Assembly (NCBI GenBank): GCA_025458545.1
Contig: JALOSH010000054.1
Span: 1-9,578 of the forward strand
Length of the DNA: 9,578 nucleotides
Reading direction: 5' to 3'
DNA from: Hydrogenophaga sp.
GTDB taxonomy: Bacteria; Pseudomonadota; Gammaproteobacteria; Burkholderiales; Burkholderiaceae
The notes under the pieces were generated by a model. The model saw only the letters and a list, made by a program, of their open reading frames with translations, searched no databases and was not told where the DNA came from. Below are positions 1-7,350 of the stretch, in pieces (position 1 is the first letter of the stretch; the number at the start of each line of letters is the position of its first letter). The translations under genes and the position numbers were made by a program.

Positions 1-726
1 TCCGAACAGGCCACCCTCGCCCGCATGCGGATTCAGGCCTGCCACCGCGATGCGTGCAGCGGGCATGCCACAGCGCTGAAAGTGGGCGTGTGTGATGCGC
101 AGGGACTGGAGTACCTGGGCCCGGGTCACCGCGTCCAAGGCCTGGCGAAGCGACACGTGGATGCTCACCAGCACCGTGCGCAACCCTGGGCAGCTGAGCA
201 TCATGCGCACCGGCAAATCGGTCACCGGCAGCCCCAGGTGTTCGGCCGCCAGCGCCTGCAAAAACTCGGTGTGCCCGGGGTGCGCCACGCCGGCCGCTGC
301 CAAGGCTTCCTTGTGGATAGGAGCCGTCACCACCGCCCGGGCCTGACCATTCAGCGCGGCATGTGCCGCAAAACGGATGCAGTCAGCCGCCGCCTGGCCT
401 GCCAGAGCGCTCACGCGCCCCAAGGCCACCGGAAGCGGCAGACTGCACGCCTGCACCACCGCCAGGGTCCCGGCAGGAACCTGAGGGAAAAGCGTCAAAT
501 CGTCGATCGGTAGCACTGGCAAGGCATTTCCGGGCGTGTTGGCCACGGCGCGCTGCAGCGTGGCGACGTCGCCCGCCACCACGACCTGCCGCAACAAGTC
601 TGGCCGCTCCCGCATCGCCCGTGCAATGATCTCCGGGCCGATGCCGGCCGGGTCGCCCATGGTCAGGATCACCGGCAGGTTCTGCCCGATACCCACCGAC
701 GGTGATGCGCTTGGGTTCGGACTCAT
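1..726 (-). CDS. pdxA: PdxA-family 4-hydroxythreonine-4-phosphate dehydrogenase (C-terminus off window)
   Basis: PdxA oxidises 4-phosphohydroxy-L-threonine with NAD in the cytoplasm, in the DXP-dependent pathway to pyridoxal phosphate. The 242 residues present read without interruption to base 1; about 90 more are expected from the family length of roughly 330. Visible motifs are MGDPAGIGPE (residues 23-32), TAPIHKEAL (134-142), GHTEF (151-155, the phosphate-binding His-Thr in E. coli PdxA), and two of the three metal-ligand histidines: H190 in VSIHVSL and H234 in NPHAGEGG. The third (MYHDQG motif) lies beyond the edge. The ATG at 726-724 overlaps the stop of the Nif3-family gene by one base (TGATG), which suggests translational coupling. 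The TMGDPAGIGPEI, TAPIHKEAL and AGLNPHAGEGGLFG wording resembles the PdxA2 branch (sugar-acid phosphate dehydrogenases) at least as much as E. coli PdxA, so the family is certain but the exact substrate is not. Confidence 0.9.
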   Translation of the reverse strand, partial: MSPNPSASPSVGIGQNLPVILTMGDPAGIGPEIIARAMRERPDLLRQVVVAGDVATLQRAVANTPGNALPVLPIDDLTLFPQVPAGTLAVVQACSLPLPVALGRVSALAGQAAADCIRFAAHAALNGQARAVVTAPIHKEALAAAGVAHPGHTEFLQALAAEHLGLPVTDLPVRMMLSCPGLRTVLVSIHVSLRQALDAVTRAQVLQSLRITHAHFQRCGMPAARIAVAGLNPHAGEGGLFG

Positions 727-1502
727 CAGGCAGGGTTGTCGATGTCGATGAAGACATGGGCCAAGCCCAGGCTTTCAGCCATATGGGCACCGACCGCGGG
801 TGCGCCATAACGCTCCGATGCATGGTGCCCGCAGGCGATGTAGGCGACACCGCTTTCGCGCGCATAGTGCGCCTGGGGTTCGGAAATCTCGCCGGTGATG
901 AACACATCAGCACCGGCCGCGATGGCCGCTTCAAAGTAACCCTGCGCCCCACCGGTGCACAGCGCGACGCGCTGGACCCGGCGATCGGGCTCGGCCACCA
1001 GTGTTACGGTCCGGCCCAACACGGCCTGCACATGGGCCGCCAGTGCACTGGCAGATGCGGGGGCACGCTCACCCATGAAGCCGAGCGAGTGTTCGCCGAA
1101 ACGCCCGCGGGCATCATCGAACAACGCCACACCGAGGCGCCGGGCGAGTTGTGCGTTGTTCCCCAGCTCGGCGTGGGCATCGAGCGGCAGGTGGTAGGCA
1201 AAGAGGTTGATGTCGTGCGCCAGCAAGCGCGCGAGCCGCTGCTTCATCCAGCCGGTGACGCGTCCGTCCTGGCCGCGCCAGAACAGGCCATGGTGAACCA
1301 GGATGGCGTCAGCTCCCTCGGCAATGGCGGCATCGATCAGGGCCAGGCTGGCGGTGACACCGGTCACCAACTTGTGGATCTGCTGGCGACCTTCGACTTG
1401 CAGTCCATTGGGGCCGTAATCCCGGAACTGTGTGGGCTGCAACAAACCGTCCAGAGACGCGAGCAATGTGCTGCGGGACACCACCGGAGAATGAGCATTC
1501 AT
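726..1502 (-). CDS. Nif3/YbgI-family dinuclear metal-centre protein
   Basis: A 258-residue protein of the short Nif3 type (E. coli YbgI is about 247 residues), without the extra inserted domain of Gram-positive members. Family members form toroidal hexamers with two metals per subunit. Their physiological role is unsettled, and databases often label them GTP cyclohydrolase I type 2 homologues. The metal ligands can be read directly: H70 and H71 in VHHGLFW, D108 in YHLPLDAH, and H226 and E230 in GHHASERYG. The spacing matches YbgI ligands H63, H64, D101, H215 and E219. TGGAQG (residues 183-188) and FITGE (201-205) are further family signatures. The ATG at 1502 is preferred; an in-frame TTG two codons upstream (1508) is possible. 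No good Shine-Dalgarno sequence is visible. It lies 112 bases downstream of the small membrane protein gene and is coupled to the pdxA-family gene. Identity of the family is firm; the function is open. Confidence 0.93.
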   Translation of the reverse strand: MNAHSPVVSRSTLLASLDGLLQPTQFRDYGPNGLQVEGRQQIHKLVTGVTASLALIDAAIAEGADAILVHHGLFWRGQDGRVTGWMKQRLARLLAHDINLFAYHLPLDAHAELGNNAQLARRLGVALFDDARGRFGEHSLGFMGERAPASASALAAHVQAVLGRTVTLVAEPDRRVQRVALCTGGAQGYFEAAIAAGADVFITGEISEPQAHYARESGVAYIACGHHASERYGAPAVGAHMAESLGLAHVFIDIDNPA

Positions 1503-1614
1503 GAGCAAAGGCCACGGTCAATGGGTCTGACCGGAACGGCGCGCGCCGCGCCGACCGGCAAGGCCTTCTATTCTGACAGCCCCCTGCCAGAGCCCCGCAA
1601 AGTGGCGAACGCGG

Positions 1615-1764
1615 TCAGCCCTTCGCGCGCTGTTCTTGTTCGGCCTGTTCCATTTTTTGTGTGAAAAACCGGTAGAACCAGAACGCCATGAACACGATGA
1701 AGAGCAAGCCTGCGATGCTGAACAGGCCGTAATCGGTTGAGAAGAGATCGGCCAGGGCTTTCAT
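1615..1764 (-). CDS. DUF3149-like 49-residue single-span membrane protein
   Basis: A 49-residue protein starting MKALADLFSTDYGLFSIAG. One hydrophobic, aromatic-rich span (about residues 13-32, ending MAFWFYRFF) is followed by a short charged tail rich in Q, E and K. I recognise this as the DUF3149 type, small membrane proteins of beta- and gammaproteobacteria with no assigned function. The start at 1764 is fixed by a strong Shine-Dalgarno AAGGAG (1778-1773) eight bases upstream; the in-frame extension to about 1800 has no comparable signal. It is divergent from the DegS-type protease gene and 112 bases upstream of the Nif3-family gene on the same strand, so it may or may not be co-transcribed with it. 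An FNR-type palindrome lies about 70 bases upstream of the start, suggesting oxygen-responsive control. I cannot say what the protein does. Confidence 0.8.
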   Translation of the reverse strand: MKALADLFSTDYGLFSIAGLLFIVFMAFWFYRFFTQKMEQAEQEQRAKG

Positions 1765-1826
1765 GTGGTGGGCTCCTTGCTGGATTGAACGGGTCACCAT
1801 TGCAAACCCTTCACACGCTCTGTGCC

Positions 1827-1840
1827 TTGACCTGCATCAA
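1827..1840 (-). promoter_or_regulatory. Putative FNR/ANR-type binding site upstream of the DUF3149-like gene
   Basis: The plus strand reads TTGAC CTGC ATCAA, which matches the FNR/ANR consensus TTGAT-N4-ATCAA at nine of ten defined positions. On the minus strand, facing the small membrane protein gene, the proximal half-site is a perfect TTGAT. A -10-like hexamer TGCAAT lies at 1804-1799 on the minus strand. If that is the -10, transcription starts near 1792 and the box centre (1833.5) falls at about -41.5, the classic class II activator position. In the plus direction no -10 falls at the equivalent distance, so the site more likely serves the minus-strand gene, although it sits in the region shared with the protease gene. 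The box match is seen; the regulation is inferred. Confidence 0.5.
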
Positions 1841-1948
1841 GCGGCTTGAACTCCGCAGCCCAGCAGCCATATGCGGGACAATGCGGTGCAGCGCAGCCCT
1901 TGTGGCCGGCCGCGCTTCACCCACAATTCCGCCCGATCAGACCCCCTC

Positions 1949-3100
<1,152 letters not shown>

Positions 3101-3105
3101 TACAC

Positions 3106-3152
3106 GCGGGGCGCACGACCCGCCGTTCGGTCTGGTCGGGGCTGTCCAGCCC
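3106..3152. terminator. Two short hairpins between convergent protease gene and tatC; weak terminator candidate
   Basis: The 63-base convergent gap holds two inverted repeats. GCGGG (3106-3110) pairs with CCCGC (3119-3123) across an eight-base loop, and GGGCT (3139-3143) pairs with AGCCC (3148-3152) across the tetraloop GTCC. Neither is followed by a T run on either strand, so this is not a canonical intrinsic terminator. Location between two converging genes is the main reason to suspect a termination role. Confidence 0.3.
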
Positions 3153-3163
3153 GGCGCCAACCT

Positions 3164-3958
3164 TCAGTTGGCCGAGGGGTCTTCGGCCGGCTCAGCCGGT
3201 GGTGCCGAGCGCTTGATGAACCACTGAGAACCCCAGATACCCAGCTCGTACAGCAGGCACATGGGGATGGCCAGCGCCAGTTGGGAGATCACGTCCGGCG
3301 GCGTGACGATTGCGGCAATGACAAAAGCGAGCACGATGAAATAGCCACGGAATTCCTTGAGCTGTTGCACCGTGACCATGTTCATTTTCACCAGCAGCAC
3401 CACCACGATGGGCACCTGAAACGCCAGACCGAAGGCCAGGTACAAGGACAGGATGGCCTCGACATAAGAGGCAATGTCGGGCGTGGCCGCCACGCTGGCC
3501 GGGGTGAATTGCTGGATGAAGCCGAACATCTTGTCCAGCACGAAGAACTGAACAAACGCGATGCCGATGTAGGCCAGCAGGCTGCCCATCAGGATCAGCG
3601 GCACGGCAAAGCGCTTTTCGTGGCTGTAGAGCCCGGGGGCCACAAAAGCCCAGATCTGGTACATCCACCAGGGCAGAGACAACACCAGGGCGGCCATGGC
3701 CAGCACCTTGAGTGGGATGAAGAACGGCGAAAACACACCCACCGCGATGAGTTTGGCATCTGGGGGCATGTGGGCCCGGATCGGAATCGCGATCAAGTCG
3801 ATCAACCCGCTGGGGCCAGGCCAGATCGCCAGCAGAATCATGCACGCGGCCAGCCCTGCCAGGCCGTACATGAGCCGGTCGCGCAGCTCCATCAGGTGCT
3901 GCACGAACGGTTGTTCAGACCCGGCGAGTTCGTCGGTGGATTTGTTGGGATCGGACAT
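3164..3958 (-). CDS. tatC: Sec-independent translocase subunit TatC
   Basis: TatC is the polytopic receptor of the twin-arginine translocase. It binds the RR signal peptide and, with TatB, recruits TatA to move folded proteins across the inner membrane. The 264-residue protein has six hydrophobic spans (roughly 32-48, 80-104, 117-141, 168-190, 206-219, 224-243). Conserved features are HLMELRDRL (E24 and R26, equivalent to E. coli E15 and R17 in the signal-peptide site), FVAPGLYSHEK (F105 and E114, equivalent to F94 and E103) and VTPPDVISQ (T219, D222, Q226, equivalent to T208, D211, Q215). At the position of the buried E. coli E170, in FGLAFQVPI, the codon is CAG, giving Q181. The cytoplasmic tail is short and Pro/Glu-rich. 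The ATG at 3958 overlaps the tatB stop by one base (TGATG), so the 32-residue in-frame extension inside tatB is not used. Confidence 0.97.
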   Translation of the reverse strand: MSDPNKSTDELAGSEQPFVQHLMELRDRLMYGLAGLAACMILLAIWPGPSGLIDLIAIPIRAHMPPDAKLIAVGVFSPFFIPLKVLAMAALVLSLPWWMYQIWAFVAPGLYSHEKRFAVPLILMGSLLAYIGIAFVQFFVLDKMFGFIQQFTPASVAATPDIASYVEAILSLYLAFGLAFQVPIVVVLLVKMNMVTVQQLKEFRGYFIVLAFVIAAIVTPPDVISQLALAIPMCLLYELGIWGSQWFIKRSAPPAEPAEDPSAN

Positions 3959-4452
3959 CAGCGGGGTACAGAAGAGGAACGTGGCCGGTAGCGGGCCACG
4001 CGGGCCGCGCCGGACTGCGCGCGGGTGCGCACACCGGAGCGGGCCTTGTACCACTGCGGCATGGCACCCTGTTTGAGGCGCCAGTTCTTGCGCGGGTGTT
4101 TGTACACCGGGTTCAGGTCGGAACCGATGGATTCCAAAGCACTGTTGTCGGTGGAAGTGCCGCCGTCAAGACCGGCCGTGGCCTCGGACCACGACTTGTC
4201 GAAATCGCTGGCACCTGCCTGCACCGAGCTCTCGACGTCACGGGCTGCAGATTCCACCGACTCCTTCATTTTCTTGAGCTCTTCGAGCTCCATGGAGCGG
4301 CTGACTTCGGCCTTCACGTCGGAGACATAGCGCTGCGCCTTGCCCAGCAAGGCACCCACCGTGCGGGCCACGCGCGGCAGTTTCTCGGGGCCGATGACGA
4401 TCAACGCCACCACCCCGATCAGGGCGAGTTTGGAGATGCCCAGATCAATCAT
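3958..4452 (-). CDS. tatB: Sec-independent translocase subunit TatB
   Basis: TatB pairs with TatC in the substrate-binding complex of the Tat system. The 164-residue protein (E. coli TatB is 171) starts [19 protein letters not shown], a single N-terminal span, then the hinge IGPEKLP (residues 20-26) and a long amphipathic, charged helix (about 27-95, [17 protein letters not shown] onward). The C-terminal 50 residues are basic with Trp and Tyr, ending RPRSSSVPR. In E. coli residue 8 is the functionally important E8; here it is Lys (codon AAA). I recall Lys as usual in Burkholderiales TatB. The ATG at 4452 is chosen because it places the span at the N-terminus, as in all TatB proteins; a weak AGGA lies about eleven bases upstream. 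It is about 98 bases downstream of tatA and overlaps tatC by one base. Confidence 0.96.
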   Translation of the reverse strand: MIDLGISKLALIGVVALIVIGPEKLPRVARTVGALLGKAQRYVSDVKAEVSRSMELEELKKMKESVESAARDVESSVQAGASDFDKSWSEATAGLDGGTSTDNSALESIGSDLNPVYKHPRKNWRLKQGAMPQWYKARSGVRTRAQSGAARVARYRPRSSSVPR

Positions 4453-4481
4453 GTGAAGGCTGTCCTGAAGGGCATGAAAGC

Positions 4482-4497
4482 GCGGGAGCAAGCCCGC
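4482..4497 (-). repeat. Short G/C hairpin between tatA and tatB
   Basis: On the minus strand GCGGG-CTTGCT-CCCGC forms a five-base-pair stem with a six-base loop, about 30 bases before the tatB start. There is no T run, so it is not a standard terminator. It sits in the unusually long tatA-tatB gap (4453-4550), where a stem could stabilise the upstream tatA message or cause partial termination. Such short GC stems also arise by chance in GC-rich DNA. Confidence 0.3.
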
Positions 4498-4550
4498 CGA
4501 ACCGGCAAGGGGTGGCAGCGGGTGTGCGAACAGCCGCTGGCTTCACGGTG

Positions 4551-4796
4551 TCAGCTCTTTTGCTTGGCTTCGACGTCGATGGCGTTCTTGTCGACCGTGC
4601 TGTTCTGGGTGACTTGACCGGCCGGTGCAGCCGGCGTGGCGTCAGCGGCCGAGGCGCCACCGTCTTTGATGCCATCCTTGAAGCCTTTGACCGCGCCACC
4701 CAGGTCAGAGCCGATGTTTTTCAGCTTTTTGGTGCCGAACACCATCACCACGATCAGCAAGACGATCAGCCAGTGCCAAATTGAAAATGAACCCAT
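4551..4796 (-). CDS. tatA: Sec-independent translocase subunit TatA
   Basis: TatA oligomerises at the TatBC complex to form or weaken the membrane path for folded Tat substrates. The 81-residue protein begins [17 protein letters not shown] (one transmembrane helix, about residues 5-20), then the FGTKKL hinge (20-25) and an amphipathic helix ([19 protein letters not shown], 27-45) with the conserved Phe at 39, as in E. coli TatA. The tail is Ala/Pro-rich and ends VEAKQKS, as I recall in related betaproteobacteria. Residue 8 is His, where E. coli TatA has Gln. The start is supported by GGAG six bases upstream. The gene heads the tatABC set, with a 122-base gap behind the HIT gene and a candidate -10 at 4850-4845, so it may have its own promoter besides any read-through from the his genes. 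Confidence 0.97.
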   Translation of the reverse strand: MGSFSIWHWLIVLLIVVMVFGTKKLKNIGSDLGGAVKGFKDGIKDGGASAADATPAAPAGQVTQNSTVDKNAIDVEAKQKS

Positions 4797-4844
4797 GAGG
4801 TGCTCCGAATGTGAAAATGAAAAACGCCGTGCGCTGTGGCTGGG

Positions 4845-4850
4845 ATTCTA
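4845..4850 (-). promoter_or_regulatory. Candidate -10 element of a tatA promoter
   Basis: The minus strand reads TAGAAT (five of six with TATAAT) about 48 bases before the tatA start, implying a leader near 40 bases. No good -35 lies at 16-18 bases; the nearest TTGAAC is only 13 bases away. The 122-base gap between the HIT gene and tatA is the main support for a promoter here. It also contains an inverted repeat CCTTGG/CCAAGG (4874-4879 with 4893-4898) of unknown role. Confidence 0.35.
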
Positions 4851-4918
4851 AGCCCGGGCGGGAGTTCAAACCCCCTTGGCCACAAAGCCCCACCAAGGTG
4901 TCAACCGGAAGCCAAGCT

Positions 4919-5281
4919 TCAGCCTCGCAGCCAGGGCCTCGGCCCGCCCATGATGTGGACATGGAGGTGGTGCACCTCCTGCCCGCCTTCCGTGCCGGTG
5001 TTGCACACCATGCGGAATCCGCCATCGGGATACGGATTGCAGCCCTGCTCCGCCGCCAGCCTGGGCGCTAGCAACACCAATTTACCCATCAGCCGTTCGT
5101 GTTCGGGTGTGAGCTGCGCCAAGGACGGTATGTGCAGCTTGGGCACCATCAGAAAATGCACCGGAGCCCAAGGATGGATGTCGTGGAAAGCGAAGATGTC
5201 TTCATCTTCGTACACCTTTTTTGACGGAATCTGTCCAGCGATGATCTTGCAGAAGATGCAGTTCGGGTCGTGTGCGCTCAT
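4919..5281 (-). CDS. HinT-like HIT-family nucleotide hydrolase
   Basis: A 120-residue histidine-triad protein. HinT-type members are cytoplasmic homodimers that hydrolyse purine nucleoside phosphoramidates; the physiological substrate is usually unclear. The catalytic triad motif is visible as HHLHVHIMGG (H105, H107 and H109; the last is normally the nucleophile). CIFC (C8 and C11) matches the zinc-binding CxxC found in many bacterial HinT proteins, and VPKLHIPSL (46-54) is a further family signature. Length and ending (GGPRPWLRG) are normal. The ATG at 5281 lies ten bases behind the stop of the membrane protein gene; no strong Shine-Dalgarno sequence is seen. Its place between the his genes and tatABC resembles the arrangement I recall in other Burkholderiales; nothing in the sequence links it mechanistically to Tat. 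Confidence 0.94.
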   Translation of the reverse strand: MSAHDPNCIFCKIIAGQIPSKKVYEDEDIFAFHDIHPWAPVHFLMVPKLHIPSLAQLTPEHERLMGKLVLLAPRLAAEQGCNPYPDGGFRMVCNTGTEGGQEVHHLHVHIMGGPRPWLRG

Positions 5282-5291
5282 ATCGGTGTGT

Positions 5292-5690
5292 TCAGTCGGG
5301 CATGGGCTGGCTGGCGTTCATGCGGACCATGCCCTTGACGATGCGGTAGAGGAACCAGAGGGAGATGATGCCCCAGGCGATCCAGCCGGGCAGGATCAGC
5401 AGGAGCCACAGTGGAATGGTGACCAGGTACAACACGCCGGCCCAGATCACCGATCGGATGCGCCACGAAAAATGGCTGGCTTGCCAGGTGCCCGCGGCGT
5501 CATCCTTCTTGACCAGATCGATGACCAGGGCCACCAGCAGGATGCCAATACCAACCTGTGCGCCCGGCGCGACCGCGGCGACCGCCACGATCAGGTGCAG
5601 CAGGTAACTGACCCAGCCGATGGTCTTGAGCGATTCGGCCTTTTCGTCGCTCTTGGCCTGTACGTCGACCACGTCGGATTCGTTGCGCAT
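5292..5690 (-). CDS. DUF4870/Tic20-like small integral membrane protein
   Basis: A 132-residue protein with a charged N-terminus (about 1-21), then hydrophobic stretches at about 24-42, 45-60, 80-100 and 102-117, so probably four membrane helices. The central segment TWQASHFSWRIRSVIWAG (68-85) resembles the SHFRWQIRTFW signature of DUF4870, a Tic20-like family without a defined function; I am moderately sure of this assignment. The start at 5690 is decided by an almost perfect Shine-Dalgarno AGGAGG five bases upstream. It is 23 bases downstream of hisE and ten bases upstream of the HIT gene, so it is very likely co-transcribed with both. No role in histidine synthesis is suggested by the sequence. 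Confidence 0.8.
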   Translation of the reverse strand: MRNESDVVDVQAKSDEKAESLKTIGWVSYLLHLIVAVAAVAPGAQVGIGILLVALVIDLVKKDDAAGTWQASHFSWRIRSVIWAGVLYLVTIPLWLLLILPGWIAWGIISLWFLYRIVKGMVRMNASQPMPD

Positions 5691-5695
5691 GCTGA

Positions 5696-5701
5696 CCTCC
5701 T
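5696..5701 (-). promoter_or_regulatory. Strong Shine-Dalgarno AGGAGG of the DUF4870-like gene
   Basis: AGGAGG on the minus strand with a five-base spacer to the ATG at 5690. It is the strongest ribosome binding site in the minus-strand operon and decides the start, ruling out a 55-residue in-frame extension that would run into hisE. Confidence 0.8.
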
Positions 5702-5713
5702 GTGCGGAAGGGT

Positions 5714-6079
5714 TTACTCGGACGCTTCGCGCGCCTGCGCCTTGCGCAGGGCTTTTTCTTCCAGGCCGCTCAGCCCTTCGCGCCGTGCCAGCTCGGCCAC
5801 CACATCGGCCGGCGCCTTGCCGTAGTGCGCCAGGGCGATCATGCAGTGGAACCACAGATCGGCCACTTCGTTGACCAGTTTCTGCGCGTCGCCGCCGTGG
5901 TCGCAGTCTTTCGCGGCCATCACCGCCTCGGTGGCTTCTTCACCGATCTTCTTCAGAAAGGCGTCGGGCCCTTTGTGCAGCAGGCGGGCAATGTAGCTTT
6001 TCTCGGGGTCGCCACCGTTGGCCGGCTTGCGACTCTCGATCACAGCGGCCAGACGCGCCAGCGAATCGGTGTCGGACAT
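5714..6079 (-). CDS. hisE: Phosphoribosyl-ATP pyrophosphohydrolase HisE
   Basis: HisE removes pyrophosphate from phosphoribosyl-ATP, the second step of histidine biosynthesis. The 121-residue all-alpha MazG-like protein shows [13 protein letters not shown] (residues 22-34), the [21 protein letters not shown] segment (37-57, with metal-binding E47, E48 and E51) and NEVADLWFH (70-78, with E71 and D74). It is free-standing, unlike the HisIE fusion of enterobacteria. The ATG at 6079 gives the normal family N-terminus. An in-frame extension to 6136 would overlap hisI and is rejected. It sits five bases behind the hisI stop, so pairing of the two consecutive activities is kept in the operon. Upstream signal for the ribosome is weak. 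Confidence 0.96.
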   Translation of the reverse strand: MSDTDSLARLAAVIESRKPANGGDPEKSYIARLLHKGPDAFLKKIGEEATEAVMAAKDCDHGGDAQKLVNEVADLWFHCMIALAHYGKAPADVVAELARREGLSGLEEKALRKAQAREASE

Positions 6080-6084
6080 GGGGC

Positions 6085-6474
6085 TCACTTGTAAATGGAT
6101 TCGGGGTCCTTGAGCACCGGATCGACCGGCGCCCATTGCCCATTCTGATGGCTCTGGAAGAAACAGCTGTGACGCCCGGTGTGGCAGGCGATGCCCGGTT
6201 CGTGCCCGAGCTGGGTCACCTTGAGCAGCACGACATCGTTGTCACAATCCAGCCGGATGTCGTGCACCGTCTGCACATGGCCCGACTCTTCACCCTTGAA
6301 CCAGAGTTTGTTGCGCGAACGGCTGAAATACACCGCCCGGCGCAGCTCGGCCGTCTTCTGCAGCGCCTCGCGGTTCATCCAGGCAAACATCAGCACGTCG
6401 CCGCTCGCGGCTTCCTGTGCGATCACGGGCACCAAGCCCTGCGCGTCCCACTTGATCTGATCGAGCCAGTCCAT
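6085..6474 (-). CDS. hisI: Phosphoribosyl-AMP cyclohydrolase HisI
   Basis: HisI opens the adenine ring of phosphoribosyl-AMP, the third step of histidine biosynthesis, as a zinc- and magnesium-dependent homodimer. The 129-residue protein carries [11 protein letters not shown] (58-68), the magnesium-binding DCDND (76-80) and the zinc cysteines C77, C97 and C104 in [11 protein letters not shown]. The ATG at 6474 overlaps the hisF stop by one base (TGATG) and is preceded by GGTGAGG; an adjacent in-frame GTG at 6477 is a less likely start. It is monofunctional, with hisE following as a separate gene. Confidence 0.97.
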   Translation of the reverse strand: MDWLDQIKWDAQGLVPVIAQEAASGDVLMFAWMNREALQKTAELRRAVYFSRSRNKLWFKGEESGHVQTVHDIRLDCDNDVVLLKVTQLGHEPGIACHTGRHSCFFQSHQNGQWAPVDPVLKDPESIYK

Positions 6475-7253
6475 CACAGCCTCACCGGAATGCCGCGCTC
6501 GGCCATGCGCTGCTTGGCCTGGCCCACGGTGTACTCACCGTAATGAAAGATGCTCGCCGCCAGGACCGCATCCGCCCCGCCCTGTTGCACGCCGTCGGCC
6601 AGGTGGTCCAGATTGCCCACCCCACCGGAAGCAATGACAGGGACGCTCACGGCATCGGCCACCGCACGGGTCAGCGCCAGATCAAAGCCGCTCTTGGTGC
6701 CGTCGCGGTCCATGCTGGTCAACAGGATCTCGCCGGCGCCGAGGTCGGCCATCTGCCGGGCCCAGGCCATGGCGTCGAGTCCGGTGTTTTTTCGCCCGCC
6801 GTGGCTGTAAACATCCCAGCCTTCGCCGCGCGCGGCCAGGTCGTCGCCCAAGCGGCGTTTGGCGTCGATGGCGACCACGATGCACTGAGCGCCGTACTTG
6901 TCGGACGCGTCGCGGATCACCTGCGGGTTGGCGATGGCCGCCGAGTTGAAACTGGTCTTGTCGGCACCTGCGTTGAGCAGGCGGCGCACGTCTTCCACGG
7001 TCCGCACACCACCACCGACGGTCAGCGGGATGAACACCTGCGACGCCACCGCTTCGATGATGTGCAGGATCAGATCGCGTCCATCGCTGGTGGCGGTGAT
7101 GTCTAGAAAGGTCAGCTCGTCCGCACCCTGTTCGTTGTAGCGCGCGGCGATTTCCACCGGGTCGCCCGCATCGCGCAACTCCACGAAGTTGACGCCCTTG
7201 ACCACACGGCCACCGGTCACGTCCAGACAGGGAATGATGCGTTTAGCCAGCAT
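6474..7253 (-). CDS. hisF: Imidazole glycerol phosphate synthase cyclase subunit HisF
   Basis: HisF is the (beta/alpha)8 barrel that uses ammonia from HisH to convert PRFAR into imidazole glycerol phosphate and AICAR. The 259-residue length is normal. Catalytic D11 (RIIPCLD) and D130 (VVAIDAK) are present, as are the phosphate-binding GGGVR (80-84) and the second-half ASGGVG motif. Its partner hisH is two genes upstream with hisA between. The ATG at 7253 has no recognisable Shine-Dalgarno sequence and follows the 99-base repeat-like hisA-hisF spacer, so its translation may depend on how that RNA folds. It is coupled to hisI by a one-base overlap. Confidence 0.98.
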   Translation of the reverse strand: MLAKRIIPCLDVTGGRVVKGVNFVELRDAGDPVEIAARYNEQGADELTFLDITATSDGRDLILHIIEAVASQVFIPLTVGGGVRTVEDVRRLLNAGADKTSFNSAAIANPQVIRDASDKYGAQCIVVAIDAKRRLGDDLAARGEGWDVYSHGGRKNTGLDAMAWARQMADLGAGEILLTSMDRDGTKSGFDLALTRAVADAVSVPVIASGGVGNLDHLADGVQQGGADAVLAASIFHYGEYTVGQAKQRMAERGIPVRL

Positions 7254-7270
7254 GTGGTGAGCCCATCGGT

Positions 7271-7350
7271 TTTGCCGCCGGGCCGCCCCAAGGCGAAACC
7301 CGCCCCCTTGGGGGGCAGCGACCCGCGAAGCGGCAGAGCGTGGGGGCCTG
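7271..7350 (-). repeat. G/C-rich intergenic element with several hairpins between hisA and hisF
   Basis: Most of the 99-base hisA-hisF gap (7254-7352) is a G/C-rich module with nested inverted repeats. CCCCAAGG (7286-7293) pairs with CCTTGGGG (7306-7313). GCCCCC (7302-7307) can pair either with the adjacent GGGGGC (7311-7316) or with GGGGGC at 7342-7347. CCGC-TTC-GCGG lies between them (7323-7333 region). The wording (GCCTTGGGGCGGCC..., CCCCCCAAGGGGGC) matches an interspersed element that I remember from many Comamonadaceae genomes; that is recall, not a search. No T run follows, so it is not a classic terminator. It could be a REP-like element that stabilises or attenuates the his message. 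Confidence 0.6.

Noticed and set aside
1537..1548. Perfect 12-base palindrome CGGCGCGCGCCG between Nif3 and DUF3149-like genes
   Set aside because: It has only G and C, no T run and no known operator match; short palindromes of this kind are common by chance in GC-rich spacers. The rest of the 112-base gap shows no clear promoter.
702..1664. 320-codon open frame on the plus strand opposite the Nif3-family gene
   Set aside because: It is antisense to a gene with all metal-ligand motifs; the translation shows no recognisable domain. Long antisense open frames are expected in GC-rich DNA.
1871..1948. Longer N-terminus for the DegS-type protease
   Set aside because: The extra 26 residues are polar and Arg-rich and would bury the membrane anchor; no ribosome binding site precedes the upstream start.
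4899..4904. Perfect TTGACA on the minus strand after the HIT gene
   Set aside because: No -10-like hexamer lies 16-18 bases downstream (GGCCAA at 17), so it is not called as a promoter element.
4908..4920. GAAGC-CAA-GCTTC inverted repeat at the end of the HIT gene
   Set aside because: It overlaps the stop codon, has a three-base loop and five-base stem, and is not followed by T residues.
3281..5825. Plus-strand open frames opposite tatC (236 codons) and opposite HIT/DUF4870 (329 codons)
   Set aside because: They are antisense to clearly identified genes, and the longer one spans two real genes and a promoter-like gap with no motif of its own.
5714..6084. A hisIE fusion split by a frameshift
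   Set aside because: hisI has its own stop, hisE its own ATG five bases later, and both products have complete family lengths. Separate genes are normal in betaproteobacteria.
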